A DNA stretch of 64,000 bases from Arenibacter sp. F26102 (GCF_023015865.1 NZ_JALKBC010000006.1:124001-188000), one strand, 5' to 3'; positions 43,139 to 51,398 are shown, counted from the first letter of the stretch. Numbers and translations: made by a program. Notes: generated from the letters alone by a model not told the origin.

Positions 43139-43247
43139 AATTAGGATTGTTTTTAATAGTGCCCCAAGTCTGCACCAATAAGATTGGTTCTTAAACTGCT
43201 AAAATAAAAAACAATTATCCAATTTGGACCCTTTGGACAAAAGGAAA

Positions 43248-43871
43248 TTACTGATCTAAAACCTGCTTTTTGCGCTGGCTCATTTCCAAGGCAGAATAGT
43301 CTAGTTTCCAACCAATGGTTTCCACAATCTTTTCGATTAACAGTACAGCTTCCAAGGCCTCCTTATTGGCCGTATCCATTAGACCACTTTGGGGAATTTT
43401 ATCCCTAATATGTTGCTTTGCCTCCATATTTAACGAAGTAAGATCTGTAGGTGTAAAAGTATTGAAAAGTCCGTTCTGTATATCGTAAAATTGTAATTCA
43501 GGGGCAATGGATAAAATTTCAGCCTGCGGGAAATTGGTAAGAATAATTTTCTTCTTATCATTATCGGCATGCATTTGTAATTTCTTTAGGTCAAAACCAA
43601 TATGTGCCTTGGCGTTTATGATGATCAATGCCTTCTTCTTACTGCTTACTAGACTCAGAAAGCGTTCCTTGGTGTTTTCGTACCGATAAATTTCAGCGAA
43701 ATCACCTTCTACGGTTATTAGTTTACAAACGCTTTTTATCTTATCCAATAGAATGGTCGACTGGTGTTCCGTTAGCTCTTTACTCCTTTTTTTTCGAAAA
43801 AAGGAAAACACCCAGTACATTGCAATGGCCCCGAGAATAAGACCCAAAAAAAGTTCCAATATATCACTCAT
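43248..43871 (-). CDS. DUF4230 domain-containing protein
   Basis: A 207-aa membrane-anchored protein: one N-terminal helix (LFLGLILGAIAMYWVFSFF) then the DUF4230 domain (KSVCKLITVEGDFAEIYRYE, KKALIIINAKAHIGFDLKKL, KKIILTNFPQAEILSIAPE, FYDIQNGLFNTFTPTDL). The function of the family is unknown; the fold is suspected to be extracytoplasmic. It overlaps the upstream DUF4260 gene by 8 nt, so it is the last gene of the cyclase-DUF4260-DUF4230 operon. Confidence 0.9.
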   Translation of the reverse strand: MSDILELFLGLILGAIAMYWVFSFFRKKRSKELTEHQSTILLDKIKSVCKLITVEGDFAEIYRYENTKERFLSLVSSKKKALIIINAKAHIGFDLKKLQMHADNDKKKIILTNFPQAEILSIAPELQFYDIQNGLFNTFTPTDLTSLNMEAKQHIRDKIPQSGLMDTANKEALEAVLLIEKIVETIGWKLDYSALEMSQRKKQVLDQ

Positions 43872-44235
43872 TTGCCTTACCTATTTCTCCTAAATGGGTG
43901 TATTTAAACCCCTTGTTATATTTAAGTCCATAACCAAATATCCTGTCCATGGAAGCATGGGAAAAAAGGATAATCCCTATTAACTGACACAAAGGTAATG
44001 AAAGATAAATACCGAGAAAATAAATAGCGATGGCCAAGCCTTTATGATGAAATGTATTATATCCTATGGCACCAATCTTATTTCCCATAAGATAGCCAAG
44101 CATCCCAATATCTGGTGCCAAAATTAGCCCAACAAACCACCACCAGCTATAAGGCAACATACCAAATAGATAAATTCCCAAAAGAAACATTAGTAATTCT
44201 TCTGCTTTTAAAAGTAATTGCATCCCATTGTGCAT
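43864..44235 (-). CDS. DUF4260 family membrane protein
   Basis: A 123-aa integral membrane protein with about four helices. The family hallmarks are LLKAEELLMFLLGIYLF, the WWWFVGLILAPDIGMLGYLMG segment, YNTFHHKGLAIAIYFLG and the C-terminal HASMDRIFGYGLKY. Function unknown. The ATG shares its A with the TGA stop of the upstream cyclase gene (a TGATG junction), which indicates translational coupling; a GTG one codon earlier is the alternative start. Confidence 0.9.
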   Translation of the reverse strand: MHNGMQLLLKAEELLMFLLGIYLFGMLPYSWWWFVGLILAPDIGMLGYLMGNKIGAIGYNTFHHKGLAIAIYFLGIYLSLPLCQLIGIILFSHASMDRIFGYGLKYNKGFKYTHLGEIGKANE

Positions 44236-44984
44236 CACTCCTCTATTAAATATAGAACGGGTCTACTGGGACTGGCATCATTTTCAAACGCCGCCATCTG
44301 TAAATTTAGAAAATACTTCCCGTCCGCAATGGTATTGGCCACAAAAACAAACTCGGTTATAGTTGCTTGCAACCGCCGTTTTCCGTGGTAGTTCCAAAAA
44401 GTTTTATGTGCCAATAGGGCTCCGTCATCCTTTTCCTTATCCACAGAAGGTAGATCCACCAATAAGTGCTCCACTCCTTTATCTACCAACAATTGGGCGG
44501 CGGATTCCAACAAATATGGGGGATTGGTATTGGCATATTGCCTAGTCATTTTGTCCCTAAGGTTAGGGATGGTCCGAATGACCACTGCCTCCCTATTTTT
44601 ATTGCCCAAGGCATATTGCAATTGCTTTTTGGAGATTACAAAATCCCCATTTATCTTTTCTGGGGCTATGGTAATGACCTCGGTCATAAAAAAGAATTTG
44701 GAAAGGCTTTTATTTACGGAATAGAACTCTTCCGTTATATGACCAATGCATTCCGTATGGGTGCCATGGGCATGAGGATTAAAACTAATATCGTTGAAAT
44801 TGGTCGAGGCACCTTCGGAGACCTTCCCAATAAATTCCCCTTCGGTATGGGGCTCAATTTTCGGCGGTTCCACATACCATGCATTTACATTGGTACTCTT
44901 TCCTGTAATGGGAATAGAGATGTCCAAGGGCTTGGAAAGATCTATTGTATAATTTTTGGTGTTGTGTTTTATAATGGTTTTCAT
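44235..44984 (-). CDS. Cyclase family protein (kynurenine-formamidase-like)
   Basis: A metal-dependent hydrolase of the cyclase/KynB superfamily, 249 aa. The metal-binding region FNPHAHGTHTECIGHI (about residues 69-84) matches the family HxGTHxD pattern, with Glu in place of Asp. LLVDLPSVDKEKDDGALLAH supplies the later Asp/His. Substrate not deducible; N-formylkynurenine is one candidate but the pattern is divergent. First gene of a coupled three-gene operon. Its ATG lies 24 nt downstream of hemW's stop region on the opposite reading order of the strand, so cotranscription with hemW is possible. Confidence 0.82.
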   Translation of the reverse strand: MKTIIKHNTKNYTIDLSKPLDISIPITGKSTNVNAWYVEPPKIEPHTEGEFIGKVSEGASTNFNDISFNPHAHGTHTECIGHITEEFYSVNKSLSKFFFMTEVITIAPEKINGDFVISKKQLQYALGNKNREAVVIRTIPNLRDKMTRQYANTNPPYLLESAAQLLVDKGVEHLLVDLPSVDKEKDDGALLAHKTFWNYHGKRRLQATITEFVFVANTIADGKYFLNLQMAAFENDASPSRPVLYLIEE

Positions 44985-45008
44985 GTATGCTGAACTTCTT
45001 AATCGTGC

Positions 45009-46142
45009 TCAGGACAAGTTAATCAAAAATAAATCGGCTGCAATCCCATCACTTAAAAATTTGCCTTTTTTCGAGACCAATAAACGATCATTCTCTATGT
45101 AAAGTAATCCGTCCTCTATTTTTTTTTGGGCCTGTTGCGTCAAATAGGCATAAAATTTCTGGCCAAACTCGGTTTTTATTCGCTCCAGGGATACACCCCA
45201 AATGGTCCGTAAACCAGTCATGACATATTCGTTGTAACGATCTGTTTTGGACAGCACCTCAGTTTCCATGGGCAGCTCGTTCTGGGCAATCGCTTTTATA
45301 TATTTTGCATTGTTATTAATATTCCAACCCCTTCTAATTCCGTCGTACGAATGTGCGGAAGGTCCAATCCCAAGGTATTTTTTTCCTTGCCAATACGCGG
45401 TGTTATTGAGGGAGAAATATCCGGGTTTCCCAAAATTTGAAATTTCATAGTTTACGAATCCCGCTGCTGACAATTTCTGGACCAAGATATGGAAATGGGC
45501 TTCTGCCAATTCATCATCCAAAGGCGGGACAAGTCCTTTGTCTATAAATGTCTTTAAAGCGGTTTTAGGCTCTACGGTAAGGGCATAGCTGGAAATGTGG
45601 GGTACTCCAAAGGCCAATGCCTTTTCTATGTTGGAAATCCATCTTTCATTGGTCATTCCTGGAATGCCATAAATAAGATCGATGGAAATATTGTCAAAAT
45701 AAACCTGTGCCAGGGCAATACATGCTTCAGCCTCCTGGGCATTATGTGCCCTATTCATCAGTTTCAAATCCTCCTCAAAAAAGGATTGTATACCGATACT
45801 TAGCCTATTGATGGACGATTTCTCCAATTCCTCTATTTTATCTTTCGACAGATCATCCGGATTGGCTTCCAAAGTTATTTCAGGATCAGCTACTACGGTA
45901 CAATTACTATAAACTGCCCCAATTATCCGGTCGATTTCTATGGTATCCAACACCGATGGCGTTCCACCCCCAAAGTAAATGGTCTCTACAACTTCATCCT
46001 TAAACTCGTCCTTCCGCAATTCCAACTCCTTTATCAGTGCCAATATCATAGTCTCTTTCTTCCCCATATTAGTGGAAAAATGAAAATCGCAATAGTGACA
46101 GGCCTGCTTGCAAAAAGGAATATGTATGTAGATGCCGCTCAT
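45009..46142 (-). CDS. hemW: Radical SAM heme chaperone HemW
   Basis: A 377-aa radical SAM protein that binds heme and hands it to target proteins; long misannotated as oxygen-independent coproporphyrinogen oxidase. The 4Fe-4S cluster motif is CKQACHYCDFHF at residues 11-22 (CxxxCxxC). SAM-binding segments YFGGGTPSVLD and EANPDDLSKDKIEEL follow, plus NRLSIGIQSF. The C-terminal HemW domain includes GIGPSAHSYDGIRRGWN. Cytoplasmic or loosely membrane-associated. The stretch upstream of its ATG is the repeat-bounded four-helix-bundle element, so its promoter may have been displaced or supplied by that element. Confidence 0.94.
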   Translation of the reverse strand: MSGIYIHIPFCKQACHYCDFHFSTNMGKKETMILALIKELELRKDEFKDEVVETIYFGGGTPSVLDTIEIDRIIGAVYSNCTVVADPEITLEANPDDLSKDKIEELEKSSINRLSIGIQSFFEEDLKLMNRAHNAQEAEACIALAQVYFDNISIDLIYGIPGMTNERWISNIEKALAFGVPHISSYALTVEPKTALKTFIDKGLVPPLDDELAEAHFHILVQKLSAAGFVNYEISNFGKPGYFSLNNTAYWQGKKYLGIGPSAHSYDGIRRGWNINNNAKYIKAIAQNELPMETEVLSKTDRYNEYVMTGLRTIWGVSLERIKTEFGQKFYAYLTQQAQKKIEDGLLYIENDRLLVSKKGKFLSDGIAADLFLINLS

Positions 46143-46147
46143 TTTTA

Positions 46148-46666
46148 CAGTGGTCAGTGGTCAGTAAAATTAACCTATTTGGAACCAAACTTTTCAGGGT
46201 TATTAATCATAAAATAGATTAGCTTCCCGATTTCCTGACTTTCACTTACCATCTCATCGAATATTTCCTTTTTAATATATTGACATTCCATCGCATATTC
46301 CATCCATACTTGGGTTTCCAAATTCTCAGCATCGCTATCAGTTAATTTATTGATGAAATATTTCGGATAAAGTCGCTTAGCATAAGATTCAGCAATATTA
46401 GCAGAAACACTTCTGGAAGATCTTCTTATTTGATCGGTCAAGGAATATCTTTCTTCTCTAGGAAATGTTTTCGAAATCTCAAAAATCCTCATAGCCAAGG
46501 CAAAAGATTTTTTATAAGCCATTAAATCCTGAAATCTCATAACTACTGATTATTGTTCAATACATTAAAAATAATGTCATCAAATTAATTGGCATAGAGG
46601 TCTGGCCAATATTTTTACGGTTGGCATTGATCCCACTATTTACTTTTTACTGACTACTGTTCACTA
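46148..46666. mobile_element. Putative small mobile unit: four-helix-bundle gene within a 22-bp inverted repeat
   Basis: Left end CAGTGGTCAGTGGTCAGTAA at 46148-46169; the right end at 46645-46666 is its reverse complement with 18 of 22 matches. The 519-bp interval holds one complete gene with little else. It lies between hemW and ruvC, beginning 6 nt before the hemW start. The layout resembles intervening sequences of 23S rRNA, which also carry a four-helix-bundle gene between complementary ends. Mobility is inference; no target duplication was recognised. Confidence 0.5.
46175..46540 (-). CDS. Four-helix bundle protein (23S rRNA IVS / Avd-like family)
   Basis: A 121-aa helical protein: FQDLMAYKKSFALAMRIFEI, the conserved turn FPREERYSLTDQIRRSSRSV, SANIAESYAKR, a long helix with AENLETQVWMEYAMECQYI, and EIGKLIYFMINNPEK. 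This is the family seen in 23S rRNA intervening sequences, and related to the Avd accessory proteins of diversity-generating retroelements. Avd binds nucleic acid and reverse transcriptase; stand-alone members have no known role. No reverse transcriptase is in the window. ATG start. Bounded by an inverted repeat. Confidence 0.9.
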   Translation of the reverse strand: MRFQDLMAYKKSFALAMRIFEISKTFPREERYSLTDQIRRSSRSVSANIAESYAKRLYPKYFINKLTDSDAENLETQVWMEYAMECQYIKKEIFDEMVSESQEIGKLIYFMINNPEKFGSK

Positions 46667-46726
46667 TATATCGGCTAAAGGATTACTATCATTACCCATG
46701 ATATATTATTGACAATTGCTAATTGT

Positions 46727-47284
46727 TTATTGTTTATTGATTTTGTCTCCGTTTTGTTTAACAAAGGCATCCCAACCGCTATAACTTTTGCCTACTTCTA
46801 TTCGGCCTTCATTATAAAAATGACAGACGGCCGCTGCCAGGCCATCGGTACTATCCAGATTTTTGGGAAGCGATTTTAAGCCCAAAACGCTCTGTAGCAT
46901 TTTGGCCACCTGCTCCTTACTGGCGTTACCATTTCCTGTAATGGCCATTTTAATCTTTTTTGGAAGGTATTCCGTTATGGGGATTTGTCGCGATAATCCT
47001 GCGGCCATGGCTACTCCCTGGGCCCTGCCGAGTTTGAGCATGGACTGAACGTTCTTTCCAAAAAAAGGTGCCTCAATAGCAATTTCGTCTGGGTGATAAG
47101 TATCTATAAGCTCTATGGTGCGTTCAAAAATGAGTTTTAGCTTGGTATAGGGGTCATCGTATTTTTGAAGTAGGAGTTCGTTCATCTGAAGAAACTCCAT
47201 CTTTTTATTCACCACCTTAATGAGGCCAAAGCCCATGATGGTGGTTCCGGGGTCTATTCCCAATATTATCTTTTCATTTGCCAA
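46727..47284 (-). CDS. ruvC: Holliday junction resolvase RuvC
   Basis: Dimeric endonuclease (185 aa) resolving Holliday junctions during recombination repair, with RuvAB. The first catalytic Asp is in ILGIDPGTTIMGFGL. The second acidic residue is in EIAIEAPFFGKNVQSMLKLG, and the last two Asp are near the end in LDSTDGLAAAVCHFYN. AITGNGNASKEQVAKMLQ is the DNA-binding segment. The start is a TTG: a TAA lies a few codons upstream and no ATG is available before the catalytic motif. A small lipoprotein gene lies 33 nt upstream. Confidence 0.95.
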   Translation of the reverse strand: MANEKIILGIDPGTTIMGFGLIKVVNKKMEFLQMNELLLQKYDDPYTKLKLIFERTIELIDTYHPDEIAIEAPFFGKNVQSMLKLGRAQGVAMAAGLSRQIPITEYLPKKIKMAITGNGNASKEQVAKMLQSVLGLKSLPKNLDSTDGLAAAVCHFYNEGRIEVGKSYSGWDAFVKQNGDKINKQ

Positions 47285-47316
47285 GGAAGGAATTGTTTAT
47301 ATTCTAGATTTATATT

Positions 47317-47793
47317 TCAATTGGAATTCACAATAATAGGAATCCTGAATTTTGAGGAAACCGGGACCCCTCGTTTTAGTGCGGGCGATAATGGGGGCAA
47401 TCCTTTTAAGCTTTGAGTGATGATAGTGCGAAATTCCGGGATCTGATTTTCAATATCCTGGTTGCGTTGCACTTCCAAAACGGATATTTCACCTTTGTAG
47501 TCCACCAAAAAATCCACATATATAGAGGTATTGATATCGGAAACAAATTGAAACTCAAAATCCTCCAACGTCTCCGTATACTGCTCCAATAGTGTATTTT
47601 GAAAACACTCCAACTGCCCCTCCTTGTCCAACATTTCATCACAGTTGTCAAATAATGGATAGCGATCAACCTCATTAAAATTTATACTGCGCATTTCCTC
47701 GTTTACCAATTCTTGGGTTTTTTCTTCTTTGGAAGTAAACCAGTCGCAAGAGGTAAAAAGACAAAAACAAGCCAAAACCGCAACTTTCCTCAT
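47317..47793 (-). CDS. Putative lipoprotein with TonB-C-like domain
   Basis: A 158-aa protein with a lipoprotein signal (VAVLACFCLFTSC, Cys in a TSC lipobox). The middle has a disulfide-capable pair (FDNCDEMLDKEGQLECFQ). The C-terminal part reads IYVDFLVDYKGEISVLEVQR then IITQSLKGLPPLSPALKRGV and SSKFRIPIIV, which resembles the TonB C-terminal beta-beta-alpha-beta domain used in Bacteroidota periplasmic proteins. It is upstream of ruvC on the same strand by 33 nt; the functional link is unclear. Confidence 0.65.
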   Translation of the reverse strand: MRKVAVLACFCLFTSCDWFTSKEEKTQELVNEEMRSINFNEVDRYPLFDNCDEMLDKEGQLECFQNTLLEQYTETLEDFEFQFVSDINTSIYVDFLVDYKGEISVLEVQRNQDIENQIPEFRTIITQSLKGLPPLSPALKRGVPVSSKFRIPIIVNSN

Positions 47794-48065
47794 GTATGCC
47801 AGATTCTGGGCGGAAATTACAATTTTTTGATCAAATTAAGGGGTGTAGCCTTCAATTTCCTCCTCAATAGTCTAATCCTATGGGCTACAATTTTCAAGAA
47901 ATAACCTTACCAACAGCACAGTGGCTACCCTATAGAAACAAATAGTAGCGTTTACTTATTGGTAATATGGTATTTCTGTTGTTCCGTAACAACAAGCATA
48001 GTAGTGGGCAATACCCCGTCCCTAAATAGAACTCTGTCCAAGTGACTATCTCAGTCATTTTGAGA

Positions 48066-48461
48066 CCTAACATTTTTGAAAAATGCACAAATATGGGATG
48101 ACGTTGTTATCTTTGTATACACCCTTGCAAAATGGCCGTCGTTCGTGTAGTGCGTTGTTGCCTGTCTTCGAGCATGGCAGGGATAAAGGGAGTCACAAAT
48201 CATAGTACTTCCCGAATTTGGGAATGTCCGTTCGGTAGCCTTTCGTTGATCGATGTTTTATCCCGCAGGAGCTATGGCTGCGCATCATTCTTTTCATTAC
48301 ACGAAAAGGTCAGCGTTTCTAACCCCTTCCGGCTTCTCCTTTGTCGAACCCACCTTGTCCTCCCGCGGAAAACGCAGGACAGGCCTGATTAGGGGAAGGG
48401 GCTTTTTTTTAGCATTACATTGTGTGACAATAAAACTTTGAGTTTAATAATAATAACAATT
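48066..48461. other. GC-richer noncoding patch with no assignable gene
   Basis: About 400 bp. An 86-codon plus-strand frame (48132-48392) exists, but its product (many Ser, Arg and Cys, no domain) and overlap of other open frames argue against it. The 3' part contains hairpin-like CCGCGGAAAACGCAGG sequence. Probably an old repeat or relic. Confidence 0.35.
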
Positions 48462-48531
48462 GGCTCCTTCCCTTGGATAAGGGAAGGTGGATTCTCGGCC
48501 AGCAGCCGAGGAGACGGAAGGGATTGTAAGC
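48462..48531. repeat. Diverged copy of the CCCACCCTGGACAGGG repeat block
   Basis: The order TGGCTCC, TTCCCTTGGATAAGGGAA, GGTGGATTCTCGGC, GCCGAGGAGACGGAAGGGAT, AAGCCC matches the block found in each 345-bp unit at 33-37 kb, with base substitutions that keep both stems paired. Compensated changes suggest selection for structure. Confidence 0.6.
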
Positions 48532-48840
48532 CCAAGTCCTGGGAAAGCACATAATATTACCAATAGACAACTTAAATTAGGAAAACCCTAAAGCTAGTTA
48601 GAGCGTCACACTCGTACTTGAGCCTTCCAATACTGAATACATGTAGGCACGAGCGGGGGCTTCTCTCACGATACGCATCGGGAGTCCCTAAAATGGGACT
48701 CTGTCGAAGTGACTGGACCAGTCATTTCGACTGCTAAGGAGAAATCACACAGGTAGCTGTACGAAAATTGTAAATTAAAGGGAAAAAAGTAATATGTCTT
48801 AAAACAAAATATTAAATTTTAATAGTTCCGCGCCAATCTT

Positions 48841-49073
48841 GTGCGACTTCTCGTCATCCACAAAATGGGACTCTGTCTAAGTGACCACTCTGGTCATTTC
48901 GACAGAGCGATAGCGACGAGAAATCTCACTTGTAACTAAACCAAAACATCAATTGTGTGAATAAATTTTCAGCATTGAACTATAAACAATATGCATTGAT
49001 TAAAACCATTGTATGTGCGACTTCTCGTCGTCCCTAAATGGGACTCTGTCGAAGTGACTATCTCCAGTCATTT
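48841..49073. repeat. 233-bp direct repeat left of the GIY-YIG gene
   Basis: Recurs at 49811-50043 (offset 970 bp), highly similar from about 48905 onward, including the nonpalindromic spacer AACTAAACCAAAACATCAAT. Confidence 0.75.
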
Positions 49074-49187
49074 CGACTGCTAAGGAGAAATCACACAAGT
49101 AGCTCAACGAAGTTTTGAAAGTTATCCGCGATGTAACTACCACTATGAACATGAAATATAGGATACCAAAATTAAAACCAAAACCTG

Positions 49188-49676
49188 TGCGACTTCTCTA
49201 TCGTTGAGAAAAAGCAACTCATGTCGAAGTGACTGCACGATTCATTATTGTAATCCAATTAAACAATCTGATTATTCAAGGATTCCCACCTAGGATTAAA
49301 AGCTGAAATAAGAGTATTCTTCTTATCCCTTCGCCACTTTTTAATTTCCTTTTCCCTCCCTATGGCATCTTTTGGGTTTTCAAAACCTTCGTAATACACC
49401 AAATAAATGCAGTTATATTTGCCCGCAAAAGATTTCTTGGAATTTTGACTATCGAAATAGTGCTGGGATAACCTACGCTGTATATTATTGGTCACTCCTA
49501 TATAGAGGGTTGTACGATGTTCGTTTGTGGTTATATATACAAAATGATTGTAAAACAATTAGAAGCTCGTGTTAGTGTTACCCAAATTTAGTTCATTATT
49601 CATAATTATTCGATAAACTCCTCATAGCAAAATGACCTCCCCTGTCATTTCGAATGAGCGATAGCGAGGAGAAACC
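49188..49676. mobile_element. GIY-YIG gene lying between two halves of one palindromic repeat
   Basis: The left half (GTGCGACTTCTC to GTCGAAGTGACT, 49188-49238) ends about 20 nt beyond the GIY-YIG stop. The matching right half (TGTCATTTCGAATGAGCGAT to GAGGAGAAACC, 49636-49676) lies about 75 nt before its start. Together they would form the usual hairpin with the gene in the loop. Mobility is inferred from this layout only. Confidence 0.45.
49259..49558 (-). CDS. GIY-YIG nuclease family protein
   Basis: A 99-aa single-domain nuclease of the YhbQ/UPF0213 type. The GIY-YIG core appears as FVYITTNEHRTTLYIGVTNN with the Y-I-G triplet. The catalytic Arg is in IQRRLSQHYFDSQ, and the metal-binding Glu lies in AIGREKEIKKWRRDKKN; LVYYEGFENP joins them. 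The start is a TTG directly after an in-frame TAA, with no ATG available. Such stand-alone domains cleave structured or branched DNA. The gene is surrounded by palindromic repeats and may act on them. Confidence 0.88.
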   Translation of the reverse strand: MFYNHFVYITTNEHRTTLYIGVTNNIQRRLSQHYFDSQNSKKSFAGKYNCIYLVYYEGFENPKDAIGREKEIKKWRRDKKNTLISAFNPRWESLNNQIV

Positions 49677-49810
49677 GAAGGTTCACGAATACCCCTTAAA
49701 TAAAATGTCATGAGCTAAATCGCACTGATAGCTCGACTTGAACTTGAATTATGCGCTGCAATTCACTCCTAACAACAATAATGAAAATGTGCCCAAACCA
49801 TAACCAATAT

Positions 49811-50043
49811 GTGCGACTTCTAGTCGTCCCGAAATGGGACTCTGTCGAAGTGACTATCTCCAGTCATTTCGAATGAGCGATAGCGACAAGAAATCTCACT
49901 TGTAACTAAACCAAAACATCAATTGTGTGCATAAATTTTCAGCATTGAACTATAAAAAATATGCATTGATTAAAACCATTGTATGTGCGACTTCTCGTCG
50001 TCCCAAAAAGGGACTCTGTCGAAGTGACTACTACAGTCATTTC
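49811..50043. repeat. 233-bp direct repeat right of the GIY-YIG gene
   Basis: Partner of 48841-49073 at a constant offset of 970 bp; the pair brackets the nuclease gene. Confidence 0.75.
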
Positions 50044-50321
50044 GAACGAAGGTGAGAAACCGAAGGTTCACGAATACCCATGAAATAAAATGTCATGAGC
50101 TAAATCGCATTAGAAGCTAACGTGAATTTGAATTGTGTGCTTAACTTCAACCACAATTTGAAATATAAACTGGCCAAAACCAAGCATGTGCAACTTTCAA
50201 TCATTGGGAAAAAGCAACTCATGTCCAAGTGAATGCCCCAGTCCTTCCCTATCCATGTAACAAATCCTCCCTATCTTCGTCAAACAGAGAACGTATTCCC
50301 GTCGGAATTTTAAAGAATAGT

Positions 50322-50837
50322 ATGGACATTGCATTGTTGATTATTGGATTTGTTTTAATGTTCGTTGGCGTATTGGGAAGTTTTCTACCGGTACTTCCGG
50401 GAACGCCTATAAGTTGGGTAGGCCTACTCCTCCTCTACCTTACCAAAGCCATTCCTGATGATTGGGTCTTTTTGGGAATAACCTTGGCCATTGCCATTTT
50501 GGTCTTTACCCTGGACTACATTATTCCGGTTTGGGGAACCAAAAAATTCGGGGGAAGCAAATGGGGTATGATAGGTACCACAATTGGACTTTTGGCAGCC
50601 CTAATATTTCCTGTTCTAGGGTTTTCAGGCATCATTGTTTGGCCCTTTTTAGGGGCATTAGTGGGAGAGCTTATTAACAAAGCAGACCAAAAAACGGCCC
50701 TAAAGGCCGCCTTTGGTTCTTTTTTAGGGTTTTTAACCGGTACCTTCCTGAAATTTATGGTCGCCATAATGTATTTAGGCCTATTTATATTTAAAGCTTG
50801 GGAATATAAATCGGACTTATTTCCTTTTTTTAATTAA
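50322..50837 (+). CDS. DUF456 domain-containing membrane protein
   Basis: A 171-aa integral membrane protein with five or so helices. DUF456 features: the N-terminal LLIIGFVLMFVGVLGSFLPV and LPGTPISWVGLLLLYL, LDYIIPVWGTKKFGGSKWG, IGLLAALIFPVLGFSGIIVW, and a Gly-rich AFGSFLGFLTGTFLKF. Function unknown. The ATG encoding MDIALLIIGF was chosen; the 31 upstream in-frame codons run through the repeat remnant and are polar. Convergent with the nitroreductase gene, 9 nt apart. Confidence 0.9.
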   Translation: MDIALLIIGFVLMFVGVLGSFLPVLPGTPISWVGLLLLYLTKAIPDDWVFLGITLAIAILVFTLDYIIPVWGTKKFGGSKWGMIGTTIGLLAALIFPVLGFSGIIVWPFLGALVGELINKADQKTALKAAFGSFLGFLTGTFLKFMVAIMYLGLFIFKAWEYKSDLFPFFN

Positions 50838-50846
50838 CCTGCATTT

Positions 50847-51398
50847 CTACATCCATGTTACTTTCTCCTGCCACGGGCCTTTGCTGACCACCGGAATTTC
50901 TTCATCATAATAGCCCATATAGAAAAAGCCTAGGCATACCTCTCCAGAGTTCAGCTCAAAAAAATCGTCCATATATTTAATCAGCCCCGGGGAGCTCCAA
51001 TAGCTACCTATGCCGATCTCTGTACAACAGAGCCACATATTTTGTACCGCCATGGCGGTTGCTGCAACCTCTTCCCATTCTGGTAAACTCTCTTGGGGAT
51101 CTCGTTGCATACATATTGCTATAACAGCCCCAGCTTTTTTAGGATTTTGAATCAACTTTTCTACCTTGAACTGCTTGGGTTTGGGGTCGGTTTCCATATA
51201 TTTTAAAGAAAGGAACAAGCCTAATTTTTCTTTAGTCTCTCCCTGTAGCACGCGGAAACGCCAAGGTTCCGTTTTTTTATGGGTTGGTGCAAAGTTGGCA
51301 GCCTCCAAGACCTTCTCTATAGACTCCTTGCTAATGGGTTTGTCATTATATTGTGCCGGAAAAACCGAGCGGCGCCTCTTAATTATATCAAAAATCAT
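50847..51398 (-). CDS. Nitroreductase family protein
   Basis: FMN-dependent oxidoreductase of 183 aa. FMN-binding features: the N-terminal IIKRRRSVFPAQYNDKP, LEAANFAPTHKKTEPWRF, AVQNMWLCCTEIGIGSYWS and the C-terminal CLGFFYMGYYDEE. The compact YdjA-like type (about 180 aa). Substrate unknown; reduction of nitro compounds or quinones is family knowledge. Its start lies 42 nt from the LysR stop on the same strand. Confidence 0.9.
   Translation of the reverse strand: MIFDIIKRRRSVFPAQYNDKPISKESIEKVLEAANFAPTHKKTEPWRFRVLQGETKEKLGLFLSLKYMETDPKPKQFKVEKLIQNPKKAGAVIAICMQRDPQESLPEWEEVAATAMAVQNMWLCCTEIGIGSYWSSPGLIKYMDDFFELNSGEVCLGFFYMGYYDEEIPVVSKGPWQEKVTWM

Larger units (their letters stand above)
48021..50236. 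repeat. Second repeat cluster: 82-bp imperfect palindromes
   Basis: The best unit (49015-49096) begins GTGCGACTTCTC and ends GAGAAATCACAC, which are inverted copies with two mismatches. Inside are nested stems GTCCC/GGGAC and TCGAAGTGACT/AGTCATTTCGA. Full or partial units occur at about 48021, 48681, 48841, 49015, 49188 (left half), 49636 (right half), 49811, 49985 and 50187 (left half). Some right ends use GAGCGATAGCGACGAGAAAT instead. No gene other than the GIY-YIG one is credible here. Confidence 0.75.

Noticed and set aside
46175-46540. Diversity-generating retroelement (Avd accessory)
   Set aside because: No reverse transcriptase, template repeat or variable repeat was found nearby.
48132-48392. 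86-codon plus-strand frame in the second repeat region
   Set aside because: Ser/Arg/Cys-rich product without domains, overlapping another open frame, in GC-richer repeat-like DNA.
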